DNA of 64,000 nt from the NCBI RefSeq assembly GCF_001905725.1, contig NZ_LIWB01000003.1, positions 395,575-459,574 on the forward strand, given 5' to 3'. A program made the translations under genes and the position numbers. The DNA is from Streptomyces sp. CB02400. Lineage in GTDB: Bacteria; Actinomycetota; Actinomycetes; Streptomycetales; Streptomycetaceae. Positions 25,498 to 37,788 of this stretch are shown piece by piece. Each line of letters opens with the position of its first letter. Position 1 is the stretch's first letter. The notes beneath the pieces were generated by a model. It saw only the letters and a program-made list of their open reading frames with translations. It had not been told where the DNA came from and made no database searches.

Positions 25498-25677
25498 CTA
25501 CTCCTCGTCCTCGTCGTCCAGGCGGGCCAGCCAGGTGGCCAGGCGTTCCACCGGGACCTCGAAGTCGGGGTTGAGGTCGACGAAGGTGCGGAGCTGTTCG
25601 GCCAGCCACTCGAAGGTGACCTCCTCCTCCCCGCGCCGCTTCTCCAGTTCCTCGATGCCACGGTCCGTGAAGTACAT
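25498..25677 (-). CDS. DUF6104 family small protein
   Basis: 59 residues, MYFTDRGIEELEKRRGEEEV to a LARLDDEDEE acidic end, the whole family length. The mix of a Lys/Arg/Glu helix and an acidic terminus is typical; it is widespread in Streptomyces with unknown function. ATG 25677 is chosen because the upstream in-frame extension lacks family residues and runs toward the kgd terminator. It lies downstream of kgd on the same strand, past a terminator. Confidence 0.82.
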   Translation of the reverse strand: MYFTDRGIEELEKRRGEEEVTFEWLAEQLRTFVDLNPDFEVPVERLATWLARLDDEDEE

Positions 25678-25706
25678 GAGGTCAAGGATATGTGCGGGAA
25701 AACGGG

Positions 25707-25740
25707 CGGGCCGCACCCCCCGTGAGAGGGGTGCGGCCCG
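25707..25740 (-). terminator. Hairpin terminator of kgd
   Basis: CGGGCCGCACCCC (25707-25719) pairs perfectly with 25728-25740 across an 8-nt loop. It lies 18 bp beyond the kgd stop and just before the DUF6104 start. Confidence 0.8.
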
Positions 25741-25758
25741 CGCGCGTACCGCTGCCGG

Positions 25759-28700
25759 TTACGCCTCGAAGACCTCGCGCACCAGCTGCTCCTGCTCGGC
25801 CTGGTGGCGCTTCGCGGAGCCGACCGCCGGGGACGAGCCGTGCGGCCGCGAGATGCGGCGCAGACGCTCGTCGTGCGGGACGTCGGCGCCGACCGCCAGG
25901 TCGAGGTGGTCGATCAGGTTGAGCGCGATGAACGGCCAGGCACCCTGGTTCGCCGGCTCCTCCTGGGCCCACAGGTACTTCTCGGCGTTCGGGTACTTCT
26001 TGATCTCCGCCTGGAGCTCCGCACCCGGCAGCGGGTACAGGCGCTCGATGCGGATGATCGCGGTGTCCGTCGCGCCGCGCTTCTGCCGCTCGGCCTCCAG
26101 GTCGTAGTAGACCTTGCCGGCGGTGAAGACGACCTTCTTGACCGCGGCCGGGTCGACCGAGGCGTCGCCGATGACCGGGCGGAACTGGCCGGTGGTGAAC
26201 TCCTCCGCCTTCGAGGCCGCGGCCTTCAGGCGCAGCATCGACTTCGGGGTGAAGACGACCAGCGGCTTGTGGTGCGGGTTGTGCACCTGCCACCGCAGGA
26301 GGTGGAAGTAGTTCGACGGCGAGGTCGGCATCGCGACCGTCATGTTGTTCTGGGCGCAGAGCTGCAGGAACCGCTCCGGGCGGGCCGAGGAGTGGTCCGG
26401 TCCCTGGCCCTCGTAGCCGTGCGGGAGGAGCAGGACCACACCGGAGGTCTGGCTCCACTTCTGCTCCGCCGACGAGATGAACTCGTCCACGACCGTCTGC
26501 GCGCCGTTGACGAAGTCGCCGAACTGCGCCTCCCACAGCACGAGCGCGTCGGGGCGGGCCAGCGAGTAGCCGTACTCGAAGCCCATCGCCGCGTACTCGG
26601 ACAGCAGGGAGTTGTAGACGTTGAGCCGCGACTGGTCCTCGGAGAGGTACTGCAGCGGCGTGTACTCCTCGCCCGTGCTGCGGTCGATGATGACCGCGTG
26701 GCGCTGGCCGAAGGTGCCGCGCTGGGAGTCCTGGCCGGCGAGCCGGACCGGGACGCCCTCGAGGAGCAGGGAGCCGAAGGCGAGGGTCTCGCCCATGCCC
26801 CAGTCGATCGTGCCGTCCTCGACCATCGCCGCCCGGCGCTGGAGCTGCGGCAGCAGACGCGGGTGGACGGTGATGTGGTCGGGGATGTTGACCTGGGACT
26901 CGGCGATCCGCTTGACGGTCTCCGTGGTCACCGCGGTGTTCACGGCGACCGGGAACTCGGCCTGCGGGTCCGAGGGCTCGACCGTGGCCGGCTGCGAGGT
27001 GGCCTCGCGGACCTCCGTGAAGACCTTCTCGAGCTGGCCCTGGTAGTCCTGGAGCGCCTGCTCGGCCTCTTCCAGGGTGATGTCGCCGCGACCGATGAGG
27101 GACTCGGTGTAGAGCTTGCGCACCGAGCGCTTCTTGTCGATCAGGTCGTACATCAGCGGCTGAGTGAAGGCCGGGTTGTCCGACTCGTTGTGACCGCGGC
27201 GGCGGTAGCAGATGAGGTCGATCACCACGTCCTTGTTGAACGCCTGGCGGAACTCGAAGGCCAGCCGCGCGACGCGGACCACGGCCTCCGGGTCGTCGCC
27301 GTTCACGTGGAAGATCGGGGCCTCGATCATGCGGGCCACGTCCGTCGCGTACATCGACGAGCGCGACGACTCCGGGGCGGCGGTGAAGCCGACCTGGTTG
27401 TTGATGACGACGTGGACCGTGCCGCCGGTGCGGTAGCCGCGCAGCTGCGACATGTTCAGGGTCTCGGCCACCACGCCCTGGCCCGCGAAGGCCGCGTCGC
27501 CGTGGATCGCCACCGGCAGGACGGTGAAGTCCGTGCCGCCCTTGCCGATGATGTCCTGCTTGGCGCGGGAGACGCCCTCCAGGACCGGGTCGACCGCCTC
27601 CAGGTGCGAGGGGTTCGCGACCAGGGAGACCTTGATCTGCTCGCCGTCCAGGCCGGTGAAGGTGCCCTCGGCGCCCAGGTGGTACTTCACGTCGCCGGAG
27701 CCGTGCATCGACTTCGGGTCGAGGTTGCCCTCGAACTCGCGGAAGATCTGCGCGTACGACTTGCCGACGATGTTCGCCAGCACGTTCAGCCGGCCGCGGT
27801 GGGCCATGCCGATGACGACCTCGTCCAGGCGGGACTCGGCGGCCGAGTCCAGCACCGCGTCGAGCAGCGGGATGACGGACTCGCCGCCCTCCAGCGAGAA
27901 GCGCTTCTGGCCGACGTACTTCGTCTGCAGGAAGGTCTCGAAGGCCTCCGCCGCGTTCAGCCGGCGCAGGATGCGCAGCTGCTCCTCGCGCTCCGGCTTG
28001 GTGTGCGAGCGCTCGATGCGGTCCTGGATCCACTTGCGCTGCTTGGGGTCCTGGATGTGCATGAACTCGACGCCGGTGGTGCGGCAGTACGAGTCGCGCA
28101 GCACGCCGAGGATGTCGCGCAGCTTCATCAGGGACTTGCCGGCGAAGCCGCCGACGGCGAACTCGCGCTCCAGGTCCCACAGGGTGAGGCCGTGCTCGAC
28201 GATGTCCAGGTCGGGGTGCTTGCGCTGGCGGTACTCCAGCGGGTCGGTGTCGGCCATGACGTGGCCGCGGACCCGGTAGGAGTGGATCAGCTCGAAGACG
28301 CGGGCGGCCTTGGTGACGTCGTCGTCGTGGGAGGCGTCGATGTCCTTGAGCCAGCGGACCGGCTCGTAGGGGATGCGCAGCGCCTCGAAGATCTCGTCGT
28401 AGAAGTTCTTCTCGCCGAGCAGGAGGTTGGCGACCGCGCGCAGGAACTCGCCGGAGGCGGCGCCCTGGATCACCCGGTGGTCGTAGGTCGACGTGAGCGT
28501 CATGACCTTGGAGATGCCGAGCTTGTTCAGGGTGTCCTGGGAGGTGCCCTGGAACTCCGCCGGGTAGTCCATGGAGCCGACGCCCATGATCACCGACTGG
28601 CCGGGCATCAGGCGCGGCACGGAGTGGACGGTGCCGAGGCCGCCGGGGTTGGTCAGGGAGACCGTGACACCGGTGAAGTCGTCCATCGTCAGCTTGTTGT

Positions 28701-29616
28701 CGCGGGCGCGACGGACGATGTCCTCGTAGGCCTGCCAGAACTCGAAGAAGTTCAGCGTCTCGGCCTTCTTGATGGCCGCGACGACCAGCTGGCGGTCGCC
28801 GTTGGGCTTCACCAGGTCGATGGCCAGACCGAGGTTGACGTGCTCCGGCTTCACCAGGGTCGGCTTGCCGTCCACCCGCGCGAACGAGTGGTTCATCGCC
28901 GGCATGGCCTTGATGGCCTGCACCATCGCGTAGCCGATGAGGTGCGTGAAGGAGATCTTCCCGCCCCGGGCCCGCTTGAGGTGGTTGTTGATGACGATGC
29001 GGTTGTCGAACAGCAGCTTCACCGGGACCGCGCGCACGGACGTGGCCGTGGGCAGCTCCAGCGAGGCGTCCATGTTCTTCGCCACGGCGGCGGACGGGCC
29101 GCGCAGGGTGACCTGCTCGGGGCCGGCCTTGGCCTCGGTGGCAGACGTTCGCGCGGCGTCAGCCGCTCCGGTGGAGCCGGTGCTCGCACCGGGCTTCGGC
29201 TTCGCGGCGGCGGGCGCGGCAGGCGCGGCGGCCTTCGCCGGGGCGGGGGCCGGAGCCTGGGCCGGGGCGGCGGGCGCCTTGGCGGCCGGCTGAGCGGCGG
29301 GTGCGGCGGCGGGCCGCGCGGCCGCCGGAGCGGGCGCGGCGGGCTGGGCCGGGGCGGCCGGCTGAGCCGGGGTGGTGGTGGTTCCCGCGGCCCCCGCGGC
29401 CGCGGTACCCGCCGGAGCCGAGGTCGCAGGCGCGCCCGGCTTGTAGTCGGCGAAGAAGTCCCACCAGGCTCGGTCCACCGAGTTCGGGTCCTGGAGGTAC
29501 TGCTGGTAGATCTCGTCGACGAGCCATTCGTTGGCACCGAAGGCCGCAGCGGGGTTCTTACCCGCTTGGTCGGTGTCGGTCGAGATGCTCGAGTTACTGG
29601 GGGACTGTGGCGACAC
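25759..29616 (-). CDS. kgd: Multifunctional 2-oxoglutarate decarboxylase/dehydrogenase E1 with fused succinyltransferase domain
   Basis: 1285 residues, the actinobacterial Kgd/OdhA architecture. The N-terminal helix ([20 protein letters not shown]) is followed by a long Ala/Pro linker at about 60-150. Next comes a catalytic E2-like acyltransferase domain (about 170-400; [17 protein letters not shown] and [16 protein letters not shown] with its catalytic His). The thiamine-dependent E1 domain has [14 protein letters not shown] near 600 and [18 protein letters not shown]. It converts 2-oxoglutarate in the TCA cycle to succinyl-CoA or succinic semialdehyde with a separate E3. In mycobacteria the FHA protein GarA inhibits it; nothing here shows that directly. 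GTG start at 29616. Confidence 0.96.
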   Translation of the reverse strand: MSPQSPSNSSISTDTDQAGKNPAAAFGANEWLVDEIYQQYLQDPNSVDRAWWDFFADYKPGAPATSAPAGTAAAGAAGTTTTPAQPAAPAQPAAPAPAAARPAAAPAAQPAAKAPAAPAQAPAPAPAKAAAPAAPAAAKPKPGASTGSTGAADAARTSATEAKAGPEQVTLRGPSAAVAKNMDASLELPTATSVRAVPVKLLFDNRIVINNHLKRARGGKISFTHLIGYAMVQAIKAMPAMNHSFARVDGKPTLVKPEHVNLGLAIDLVKPNGDRQLVVAAIKKAETLNFFEFWQAYEDIVRRARDNKLTMDDFTGVTVSLTNPGGLGTVHSVPRLMPGQSVIMGVGSMDYPAEFQGTSQDTLNKLGISKVMTLTSTYDHRVIQGAASGEFLRAVANLLLGEKNFYDEIFEALRIPYEPVRWLKDIDASHDDDVTKAARVFELIHSYRVRGHVMADTDPLEYRQRKHPDLDIVEHGLTLWDLEREFAVGGFAGKSLMKLRDILGVLRDSYCRTTGVEFMHIQDPKQRKWIQDRIERSHTKPEREEQLRILRRLNAAEAFETFLQTKYVGQKRFSLEGGESVIPLLDAVLDSAAESRLDEVVIGMAHRGRLNVLANIVGKSYAQIFREFEGNLDPKSMHGSGDVKYHLGAEGTFTGLDGEQIKVSLVANPSHLEAVDPVLEGVSRAKQDIIGKGGTDFTVLPVAIHGDAAFAGQGVVAETLNMSQLRGYRTGGTVHVVINNQVGFTAAPESSRSSMYATDVARMIEAPIFHVNGDDPEAVVRVARLAFEFRQAFNKDVVIDLICYRRRGHNESDNPAFTQPLMYDLIDKKRSVRKLYTESLIGRGDITLEEAEQALQDYQGQLEKVFTEVREATSQPATVEPSDPQAEFPVAVNTAVTTETVKRIAESQVNIPDHITVHPRLLPQLQRRAAMVEDGTIDWGMGETLAFGSLLLEGVPVRLAGQDSQRGTFGQRHAVIIDRSTGEEYTPLQYLSEDQSRLNVYNSLLSEYAAMGFEYGYSLARPDALVLWEAQFGDFVNGAQTVVDEFISSAEQKWSQTSGVVLLLPHGYEGQGPDHSSARPERFLQLCAQNNMTVAMPTSPSNYFHLLRWQVHNPHHKPLVVFTPKSMLRLKAAASKAEEFTTGQFRPVIGDASVDPAAVKKVVFTAGKVYYDLEAERQKRGATDTAIIRIERLYPLPGAELQAEIKKYPNAEKYLWAQEEPANQGAWPFIALNLIDHLDLAVGADVPHDERLRRISRPHGSSPAVGSAKRHQAEQEQLVREVFEA

Positions 29617-29907
29617 GGCGTCAACCGCCCTCTTCCGCTTCGCAAGATGATGGACAGCGGAAATAAAGGCTACGCCCCCGAGAGCGAGAAGGTCAGGCCG
29701 GGCCCGTCCATCGTCGTGTAAGTCACATCGCGGCGGGTGTTTCGGCGCGGGAAATGGCGGGAAACAACCCTGGTTCCGAGTCTCCGGGCCGCTTCAGGGA
29801 TCGCTCGGACGGGCCCCGGCGCGCAGCTCGCGCGGGCCTCTGCCTGATCACACGTGTCCGTCAGGACGAACGCCGGTGGATCTTGCGGCTCCGCTTCGAA
29901 CTTTACG
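29617..29907 (-). promoter_or_regulatory. kgd leader/promoter region
   Basis: 291 bp between the kgd start and the end of the upstream sensor-kinase gene. No gene is seen. It contains AT-richer patches at about 29645-29665 and 29895-29910. The kgd promoter should lie here, because the kinase gene ends at 29908. No operator or riboswitch was recognised. Confidence 0.45.
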
Positions 29908-31020
29908 TCAACTCGGTACGGATGACGCTCCCGGAAGAGTGATGAGAATCCGGCAGCCCCGCTCGGATTCGGCCACTCCGATCCGGCCGCCGTGCAGATC
30001 GACGGCCCAGCGGGCGATCGCCAGGCCGAGACCGGTGCCGCCGTCGCTGCCCGGACCGTGCGGCCGGTTGACGTTGCCCCGGTTGAACCGCTCGAAGACG
30101 CGGTGCCACTCGGTCCGCGGAATGCCGGGCCCCTCGTCCAGCACCTCCAGCTCCAGCGACTCCGGCTGGTCCCCGCGCCGCGCCCGGACCGTCACCCGGC
30201 CGTGCGGCGGGCTGTGCTTGACCGCGTTGTCGATGAGGTTGGCGACGACCTGGTGGATGCGCTCGGGGTCGGCGTGCGCGACGAGCTCCAGCGGCGACAC
30301 GTCGAGGTGCAGATGGACGTCCGTACGGGTGTGGCTGCCCGATCCTGAGGCCATGCCCGCGCGGGCCGTGGAGACCATGTTGGCCTCCTTCAGCACCCCG
30401 GACAGGTACGGCCACACCTCGAACCGCCGCTTCCTCAGCGGCACCACGCCGTTGTCCAGGCGGGACAGGTCGAGGAGCGTCTCCACGAGGCGGCCCAGCC
30501 GCTCGGTCTGCTTCAGGGCCGTGCGCATCGTCTCGGGGTCGGCCTCGGTGATGCCGTCGACGATGTTCTCCAGCACCGCGCGCAGACCCGCGATGGGCGT
30601 GCGCAGCTCGTGCGAGACGTTGGCGACCAGCTCCTTGCGCTGGCGGTCCTGGGCCTCCAGCTCGTCGGCCATGACGTTGATCGTCCGGGCCAGGTCGCCG
30701 AGCTCGTCCCAGCGGTTCTCGCGCACCCGGCGGGTGTAGTCGCCGTGCGAGATGGAACGGGCCACGGCGTTCATGTCGTCCAGCGGCGCGGTGAGCGAGT
30801 GCGCCACGAACTGCGTGATGAGCAGCGTCGCGATCATCGAGAAGATCGTGATGAAGCGCAGCTCCGTCTTGGTGTGCACGGCGATCACCGACAGTCCCGT
30901 GGTGATCAGGACCGAGACGACGACCAGCGCACCCAGCTTGGTCTTGATCGAGAACGGGCGTACACCACCCCAGGGCTGCCGCGCCCCGGGGCCTCTGCGT
31001 CCGGCCGGACCGTCGCTCAT
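29908..31020 (-). CDS. Two-component sensor histidine kinase
   Basis: 370 residues. A basic N-terminus is followed by two close hydrophobic helices (LGALVVVSVLITTGLSVIAV and FITIFSMIATLLITQFVAHS) with almost no extracytoplasmic loop. HAMP (LTAPLDDMNAVARSISHGDY), the phospho-acceptor box VANVSHELRTPIAGL, the N-box NLIDNAVKHSPP and the G-box TGLGLAIARW follow. The short loop suggests sensing within or at the membrane. ATG 31020 overlaps the response-regulator stop (ATGA). A longer in-frame reading upstream runs inside that gene. Confidence 0.93.
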   Translation of the reverse strand: MSDGPAGRRGPGARQPWGGVRPFSIKTKLGALVVVSVLITTGLSVIAVHTKTELRFITIFSMIATLLITQFVAHSLTAPLDDMNAVARSISHGDYTRRVRENRWDELGDLARTINVMADELEAQDRQRKELVANVSHELRTPIAGLRAVLENIVDGITEADPETMRTALKQTERLGRLVETLLDLSRLDNGVVPLRKRRFEVWPYLSGVLKEANMVSTARAGMASGSGSHTRTDVHLHLDVSPLELVAHADPERIHQVVANLIDNAVKHSPPHGRVTVRARRGDQPESLELEVLDEGPGIPRTEWHRVFERFNRGNVNRPHGPGSDGGTGLGLAIARWAVDLHGGRIGVAESERGCRILITLPGASSVPS

Positions 31021-31757
31021 GGCGTCGGCGTCTCCAGGGCGTAGCCCACGCCGTGCACGGTGCGGATGCGCTCGGCGCCGATCTTCCGGCGCAGCGCCTT
31101 GATGTGGCTGTCGACCGTGCGGGTGCCGGAGGCGTCCGCCCAGTCCCACACCTCGGCCAGCAGCTGCTCACGGGAGAGCACCGCGCGGGGCGTGTTCGCC
31201 AGGCACACCAGGAGGTCGAACTCGGTGGGCGTCAGATGGACGTCCTCGCTGCGCACCCGCACCCTGCGCTGCGCGTGGTCGATCTCCAGCTCGCCCAGGC
31301 GCAGGATGCCGCTGCGCGGGGTCGTCGCCGCGAGGGCGGCCCGCTCCATGCGGCGCAGCAGTACGTGCACGCGGGCCGCCAGCTCCCGCATGGAGAAGGG
31401 CTTCGTCATGTAGTCGTCGGCGCCGACGCCCAGCCCGACCAGCATGTCGGTCTCGTCGTCACGCGCGGTGAGCATCAGCACCGGCACCGGCCGCTGGGCC
31501 TGTACGCGCCGGCAGACCTCCAGGCCGTCGAAGCCGGGCAGCATGATGTCGAGGATCAGCAGGTCGGGCTGCCAGGCCTCCGCCGTGTCCACCGCGGACG
31601 GGCCGTCGCCCGCCGTTTGCACCAGGAATCCCTCGGCGCGCAGGCGAGTCGCGATGGCGTCCACGATCGTCGCGTCGTCCTCGACCACCAGGACCCGGCG
31701 CTGGGCGCCGGGGGTGGTCGTGGCCGTGCCGTTGTGGGAGGTCTGTGTCTGCTCCAT
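31017..31757 (-). CDS. OmpR/PhoB-family response regulator
   Basis: 246 residues. The receiver has acidic VVEDDATIVDAI, phospho-acceptor LLILDIMLPGFDGLE, the T/K switch VLMLTARDD and DDYMTKPFSMREL. The winged-helix effector has DVHLTPTEFDLLVCLANTP and TVDSHIKALRRKIGAE-RIRTVHGVGY. It is translated just upstream of the kinase with a 4-bp overlap. Targets are unknown; in S. coelicolor a homologous pair lies beside kgd (recalled). Confidence 0.95.
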   Translation of the reverse strand: MEQTQTSHNGTATTTPGAQRRVLVVEDDATIVDAIATRLRAEGFLVQTAGDGPSAVDTAEAWQPDLLILDIMLPGFDGLEVCRRVQAQRPVPVLMLTARDDETDMLVGLGVGADDYMTKPFSMRELAARVHVLLRRMERAALAATTPRSGILRLGELEIDHAQRRVRVRSEDVHLTPTEFDLLVCLANTPRAVLSREQLLAEVWDWADASGTRTVDSHIKALRRKIGAERIRTVHGVGYALETPTP

Positions 31758-31881
31758 CGCCCGCCCCTGAGGTGTGCTTTTTCCGGAATCCGTGGGGTGA
31801 TCCGTCGTCTGCGCATCACTGCGATTGACGCTTGAATGACCGCGTCAGGGCAGCAGCGTACGGGGATTCACCGCGGCTTTG

Positions 31882-32586
31882 CTATCCAGGGCGGACGCCG
31901 AGGTGCACGACGTCCGGAACGCCCCGGGCAACGGGGATCTCTTCGGTACGCACCTGTTGGAACCCGGCATTCCGCAAGGTTCCCTCGAATTCCGGGGACG
32001 GCTTCGCCGACCATACGGCGAGTACCCCGCCCGGCCTCAACACCCTTGCGCAGGCGGCCAGTCCGGCCGCCGAGTAGAGCCCGTCGTTGTCCTCGGTGAC
32101 GGTCCAGTCGGGCCCGTTGTCGATGTCGAGGCAGAGCGCGTCGAACGTGTCCGATGTCTCATCGAGGTAACGGACGAGGTCCGCCTCGACGATCTCCGTA
32201 CGCGGGTCGGCGAGGGCCCGCGCGGAGAGCCCGGACAGCGGTCCCGCGCGGTGCCACTCGATGATCGCCGGTTCGCGTTCCACCACGGCGATCCGTCCCC
32301 AGCGGGGCTGCCCGGTGGCGTGTGCGAGCGAGAAGCCGACCCCGAGGCCGCCGATCAGGACGTGCGGGCCGGTCCCCGGTCTGTGCCCCGCGCGGGCGTC
32401 GAGGGCGGCCAGGGCGGCGTCGACGAGCCGCCGCTCCGAACGGCCGTCGGAGGTGTCCATCAGGAAGCAGCCGTTGGCGATGATCTGCAGCAGGTCACCG
32501 TGTCTGCGCAGCACGACCTCGCCGTACGGGCCCTCGCGGCGGTCCAGGACTTCGGGGGGTTCGGGAATGTCGTACGGGGTGGACAT
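31882..32586 (-). CDS. Spermidine synthase-like / SAM-binding methyltransferase-fold protein
   Basis: 234 residues. The Rossmann core HVLIGGLGVGFSLAHATG with the acidic VVEREPAIIEWH and DALCLDIDNGPDWTV resembles spermidine synthases lacking the putrescine-binding part. The N-terminus (GPYGEVVLRRHGDLLQIIAN) is the synthase-type beta entry. Aminopropyl transfer is unproven. It is divergent from lon across a 151-bp gap. Confidence 0.78.
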   Translation of the reverse strand: MSTPYDIPEPPEVLDRREGPYGEVVLRRHGDLLQIIANGCFLMDTSDGRSERRLVDAALAALDARAGHRPGTGPHVLIGGLGVGFSLAHATGQPRWGRIAVVEREPAIIEWHRAGPLSGLSARALADPRTEIVEADLVRYLDETSDTFDALCLDIDNGPDWTVTEDNDGLYSAAGLAACARVLRPGGVLAVWSAKPSPEFEGTLRNAGFQQVRTEEIPVARGVPDVVHLGVRPG

Positions 32587-32695
32587 GCGTTCATCCTGAC
32601 AGCTCCCTTTCCGCGGCGGTCAGGGGCTTCGGCGCCCCGGAACGGTGATCGCTCAGAGCGAACGCGACTCCGGGAACATTCGGCGGCTCACAAGC

Positions 32696-32716
32696 ATTGA
32701 GTCGGCATAGCTCAAC
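32696..32716. promoter_or_regulatory. HAIR-like element (HspR box) before lon
   Basis: ATTGAGT-N7-GCTCAAC fits the HspR operator CTTGAGT-N7-ACTCAAG with the correct N7 spacer and 5-bp core TTGAG/CTCAA. It lies 21 bp before the lon ATG. HspR is known to repress lon with dnaK and clpB in Streptomyces, so heat-shock control is expected. Match by eye is 11 of 14 positions. Confidence 0.72.
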
Positions 32717-32737
32717 TTGACTGCCGAAGGGGAGATC

Positions 32738-35152
<2,415 letters not shown>

Positions 35153-35172
35153 CGGACGCGGCCGGATGAGGG

Positions 35173-35206
35173 AAGGCCCGGGTCCCGTGAGGGAGGCCCG
35201 GGCCTT
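35173..35206 (+). terminator. Hairpin terminator of lon
   Basis: AAGGCCCGGG (35173-35182) pairs with CCCGGGCCTT (35197-35206); TCCC/GGGA add an inner stem around a GTGA tetraloop. It starts 20 bp past the stop. Confidence 0.85.
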
Positions 35207-35223
35207 CACCGCGCCCGGCCGCT

Positions 35224-35361
35224 GTCGGCGAATCCGCAGACCACTCCCGGACGCGGGCCCTGGAGCCACGACGGGAGCGGATCTCCCGGCGACGCGCCGC
35301 AGGCGGGCCGTTCCGGTGGGAGATCCGCTCCCCTCGGCGTCCTGCCGCCGGATTCGCCGAC
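35224..35361. repeat. Nested inverted repeats forming a long structured element
   Basis: The outer arms GTCGGCGAATCCG (35224-35236) and its complement (35349-35361) are 13 bp and perfect. Inside them GGGAGCGGATCTCCC (35273-35287) pairs perfectly with 35318-35332 (15 bp). The asymmetric internal loops are 36 and 16 nt and the apical loop is 30 nt. It lies between the lon hairpin and the convergent lysozyme gene. It could be a second terminator for the lysozyme gene or a small palindromic mobile element; no match was recognised. Confidence 0.7.
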
Positions 35362-35394
35362 GGCTTCCGTGCCGCCCGGCAGGGACCGGCCGGG

Positions 35395-36219
35395 TCAGCC
35401 CAGGGCGAAGGTCCGCACCCGGTCCAGGGTGCCGTTGAAGAGGTCGTGGTCCCCGACGGTCGGGCCGGTCGAGGTGTACTGCCACATCGTGTACGTGCTC
35501 CAGCCCGCGGGCAGTTCGCCCACGGTGGAGGCGTACCGGGCGATCCACAGCGGAGTGGTGGCGGCGAAGCCGGCGTAGTTGCCGGTGCACTGCTTCCACC
35601 AGCTGGTGGCCGTGTAGATGACGGCGTCCCGGCCGGTGCGGTACCGGTACTGGTCCAGGAAGTCGCGGATCCAGCTCACCATCGCGCTCTGCGACTTGCC
35701 GTAGCAGGCGTCGCCGTACGGGTTCCACTCGATGTCGAGCACGCCCGGCAGGGTCCGCCCGTCCGCCGACCAGCCGCCGCCGCGGTTGACGAAGTAGTCG
35801 GCCTGGGCGGCGCCGCTCGCCGTGTCGGGCGTGCCGAAGTGGTAGGCGCCGCGGACCATGCCGACGTCGTACGAGCCGTCGTACTGCTGCGGGTGGTACG
35901 GGTTGGTGTAGTACGTCCCCTCCGTGGCCTTGGCGTAGGCCCAGCGGACCCCGCTGTTCCACAGGGTCGTCCAGGCGACGTCGCCCTGGTGGCTGGAGAC
36001 GTCCACGCCCTCCGTCCGGGTGGAGCGGACGGTGGGGAGGCCGCCGCTGCCGTCGTGGGCGGCGACGCCCATGCCCATGTGGGCGGAGCCGCGCGGAGGC
36101 GCGGTGGGGGCGGATCCGGCCGCGGCGGCCGGGCGGGGGAGGGAGAGCACCGCGAGCAGGACCGCGCCGGCGGTCGCGAGCGCGCGTATGCGGAGGAGGC
36201 CGGATCTGTGCACAGGCAT
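35395..36219 (-). CDS. Secreted GH25 muramidase (lysozyme)
   Basis: 274 residues. The signal peptide (MPVHRSGLLRIRALATAGAV ... AAA) ends at about residue 34. The GH25 domain shows TEGVDVSSHQGDVAW with the first catalytic Asp and PGVLDIEWNPYGDACYG with the DxE catalytic pair. A conserved KATEGTYYTNPYHPQQ and AYHFGTPDTASG follow, ending WIARYASTVGELP and a MWQYTSTG strand. It cleaves the muramic acid to glucosamine bond of peptidoglycan outside the cell. It has no extra wall-binding repeats. ATG 36219 is used rather than an upstream in-frame GTG. Confidence 0.94.
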   Translation of the reverse strand: MPVHRSGLLRIRALATAGAVLLAVLSLPRPAAAAGSAPTAPPRGSAHMGMGVAAHDGSGGLPTVRSTRTEGVDVSSHQGDVAWTTLWNSGVRWAYAKATEGTYYTNPYHPQQYDGSYDVGMVRGAYHFGTPDTASGAAQADYFVNRGGGWSADGRTLPGVLDIEWNPYGDACYGKSQSAMVSWIRDFLDQYRYRTGRDAVIYTATSWWKQCTGNYAGFAATTPLWIARYASTVGELPAGWSTYTMWQYTSTGPTVGDHDLFNGTLDRVRTFALG

Positions 36220-36481
36220 GACGCATCTCCGAAAGGTCGGTGTGGGGTGAACCCGGAATGTGACCCATGTCCCATGTGGTGGGTATGCCACGCAATCCTC
36301 CGGTAAGGAGACTGCGCACGTGGACCACGACGGGGGCGGGCGTCCTCCCCCACTGTCCGGAAGGCGTGGGAGGTGCCCCCGGCCGCCGTTGGTCTACGCC
36401 TGCGAAATACTGGTGGAGCTGCGGCGACGTCGCCACTTGGCGGGAAACTTTCAGAACCGGAAAACCGAAGCAGGGGCAGAC

Positions 36482-36976
36482 GTGCACGAACAAGGACACC
36501 GCGGCGAAGAGCGCGCCGCCTCCCCGGAGCCCGCGCCGGGTGTGGACCAGCCGGGATTCCTCGCGCTGGAACGCGAGTTGACGGTGCTGCTGCGGCGTGC
36601 CCGGGCCAGCCAGGGGGAGATGGCCCGCGCGGTCCATCCCGACCTGGAGCCGTCCGCGTACGGGCTGCTGGTCCGTCTGGATGAGTGCGGCCGGCAGCGG
36701 GCCACCGAGCTCGCCGCCTACATCGGCGTCGGCAAGGCGACGATGTCGCGCCAGCTTCGCGCGCTGGAGCAGCTCGGCCTCGTCGCCCGCGAGCCGGACC
36801 CCGCCGACGGCCGCGCCTGGCTGATCGCCCTCACGCGGGAGGGCCACGAACGGGTCCGCAGGGTCCGCGAGGCCCGCCGCGCGCGCTACGCCGGCCGGCT
36901 CGCCGACTGGGACCCCGACGAGGTCACGGAACTCGCCCGGCTGCTGAACCAGCTCAACCGGGGCATGGAGAAGTGA
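36482..36976 (+). CDS. MarR-family transcriptional regulator
   Basis: 164 residues. After a ~20-residue polar start, the MarR core runs from LALERELTVLLRRAR through the winged helix ATELAAYIGVGKATMSRQLRALEQLGLVAREP and the wing ADGRAWLIALTREG. GTG 36482 follows AGGGGCAG. It is divergent from the lysozyme gene with a 262-bp promoter gap holding a possible ACCCA-N12-TGGGT repeat. Targets unknown; the lysozyme gene is a candidate by position. Confidence 0.88.
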   Translation: MHEQGHRGEERAASPEPAPGVDQPGFLALERELTVLLRRARASQGEMARAVHPDLEPSAYGLLVRLDECGRQRATELAAYIGVGKATMSRQLRALEQLGLVAREPDPADGRAWLIALTREGHERVRRVREARRARYAGRLADWDPDEVTELARLLNQLNRGMEK

Positions 36977-36987
36977 CCCCGTACGGG

Positions 36988-37788
36988 CTACCGCCAACGG
37001 GGTGACAGCTCGGCGTACACCACCGTCGCGTCGTCGTGCGTCTTGCCGCGGCGCGGCGGTACCCGGTCCGCGTCCGCCCGCTCCAGGGCCCGTACGCGCT
37101 CCACCAGGGACCGGGCGCCCTCCTTGCGGACCAGGGTGAGGCAGTCCGCCCAGTCGCCCTCGTGGAACCTCTCCACCCAGCGCGCCGCGCCGTCCGTCAG
37201 GGCGGCCAGGGCGCGCACCCCGTCGCGCGGCAGCGAACCGGTGACCGCGCGGGAGGCCACCGAGGGATCCGCCGCCGCCGTGAAGAAGCCGCCCTCCTTG
37301 TTGCGCAGCGTGGTGTCCACCAGGGTGTGGGAGGCCAGGGCCGAGCGGGGCAGCCGGTCCAGCCGGTCGTCCAGGAACGGGGTGACCGCCCCGTCGGGGG
37401 ACTCGACGAGCAGGGCCGAGTCGGACAGCACCAGGTAGTCCACCGAGGCCGGTGACCAGCGGGCCAGCACCACGGTCGCCTGCGGCGTACGGGGGTGAGA
37501 AAGGTCACAGGTTGCCGCGTGGTCGGCAGCGGTACGCGCGAGGGCGCGGGAGAGCAGCTCGGCCAGCGGAACATCCGGGAGGGAAACGGTCAGTTCGGTC
37601 AGCGCCCCGCCCAGCCGCGCGGTGAACCAGGGCACGGAATGCAGGCATCCGCCGCCGTCCCCCGGTGGCGTGACCCCGTCCAGCACCACGAGCGAACCGC
37701 CCTGTCCGGAGGCCGGAAGCCCGACGCTCGCGAAGTCCTCGTTGGGGCGGCCGGGATCACCGGGCTCCGAAACAAGCTCCGTACGCAT
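36988..37788 (-). CDS. PP2C-like Ser/Thr protein phosphatase
   Basis: 266 residues of the PPM/PP2C fold. GRPNEDFASVGLP and SLVVLDGVTPPGDGGGC are the first metal-site motifs; RALAALTDGAARWVERFH and KTHDDATVVYAELSP are the later Asp motifs. The canonical DG of motif II is present as LDGV. It may therefore dephosphorylate proteins, but some residues deviate from SpoIIE/RsbU types. Convergent with the MarR gene and divergent from the conservon. Confidence 0.8.
   Translation of the reverse strand: MRTELVSEPGDPGRPNEDFASVGLPASGQGGSLVVLDGVTPPGDGGGCLHSVPWFTARLGGALTELTVSLPDVPLAELLSRALARTAADHAATCDLSHPRTPQATVVLARWSPASVDYLVLSDSALLVESPDGAVTPFLDDRLDRLPRSALASHTLVDTTLRNKEGGFFTAAADPSVASRAVTGSLPRDGVRALAALTDGAARWVERFHEGDWADCLTLVRKEGARSLVERVRALERADADRVPPRRGKTHDDATVVYAELSPRWR

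Noticed and set aside
25804..29721. A 1305-codon plus-strand open frame opposite kgd
   Set aside because: It is the antisense shadow of kgd in high-GC DNA with no recognisable domain.
36219..36482. A cyclic-di-AMP riboswitch before the lysozyme or NlpC genes, as found for some wall hydrolases
   Set aside because: No characteristic fold or conserved core was recognised in the gaps at 36.2-36.5 or 45.8-45.9 kb.
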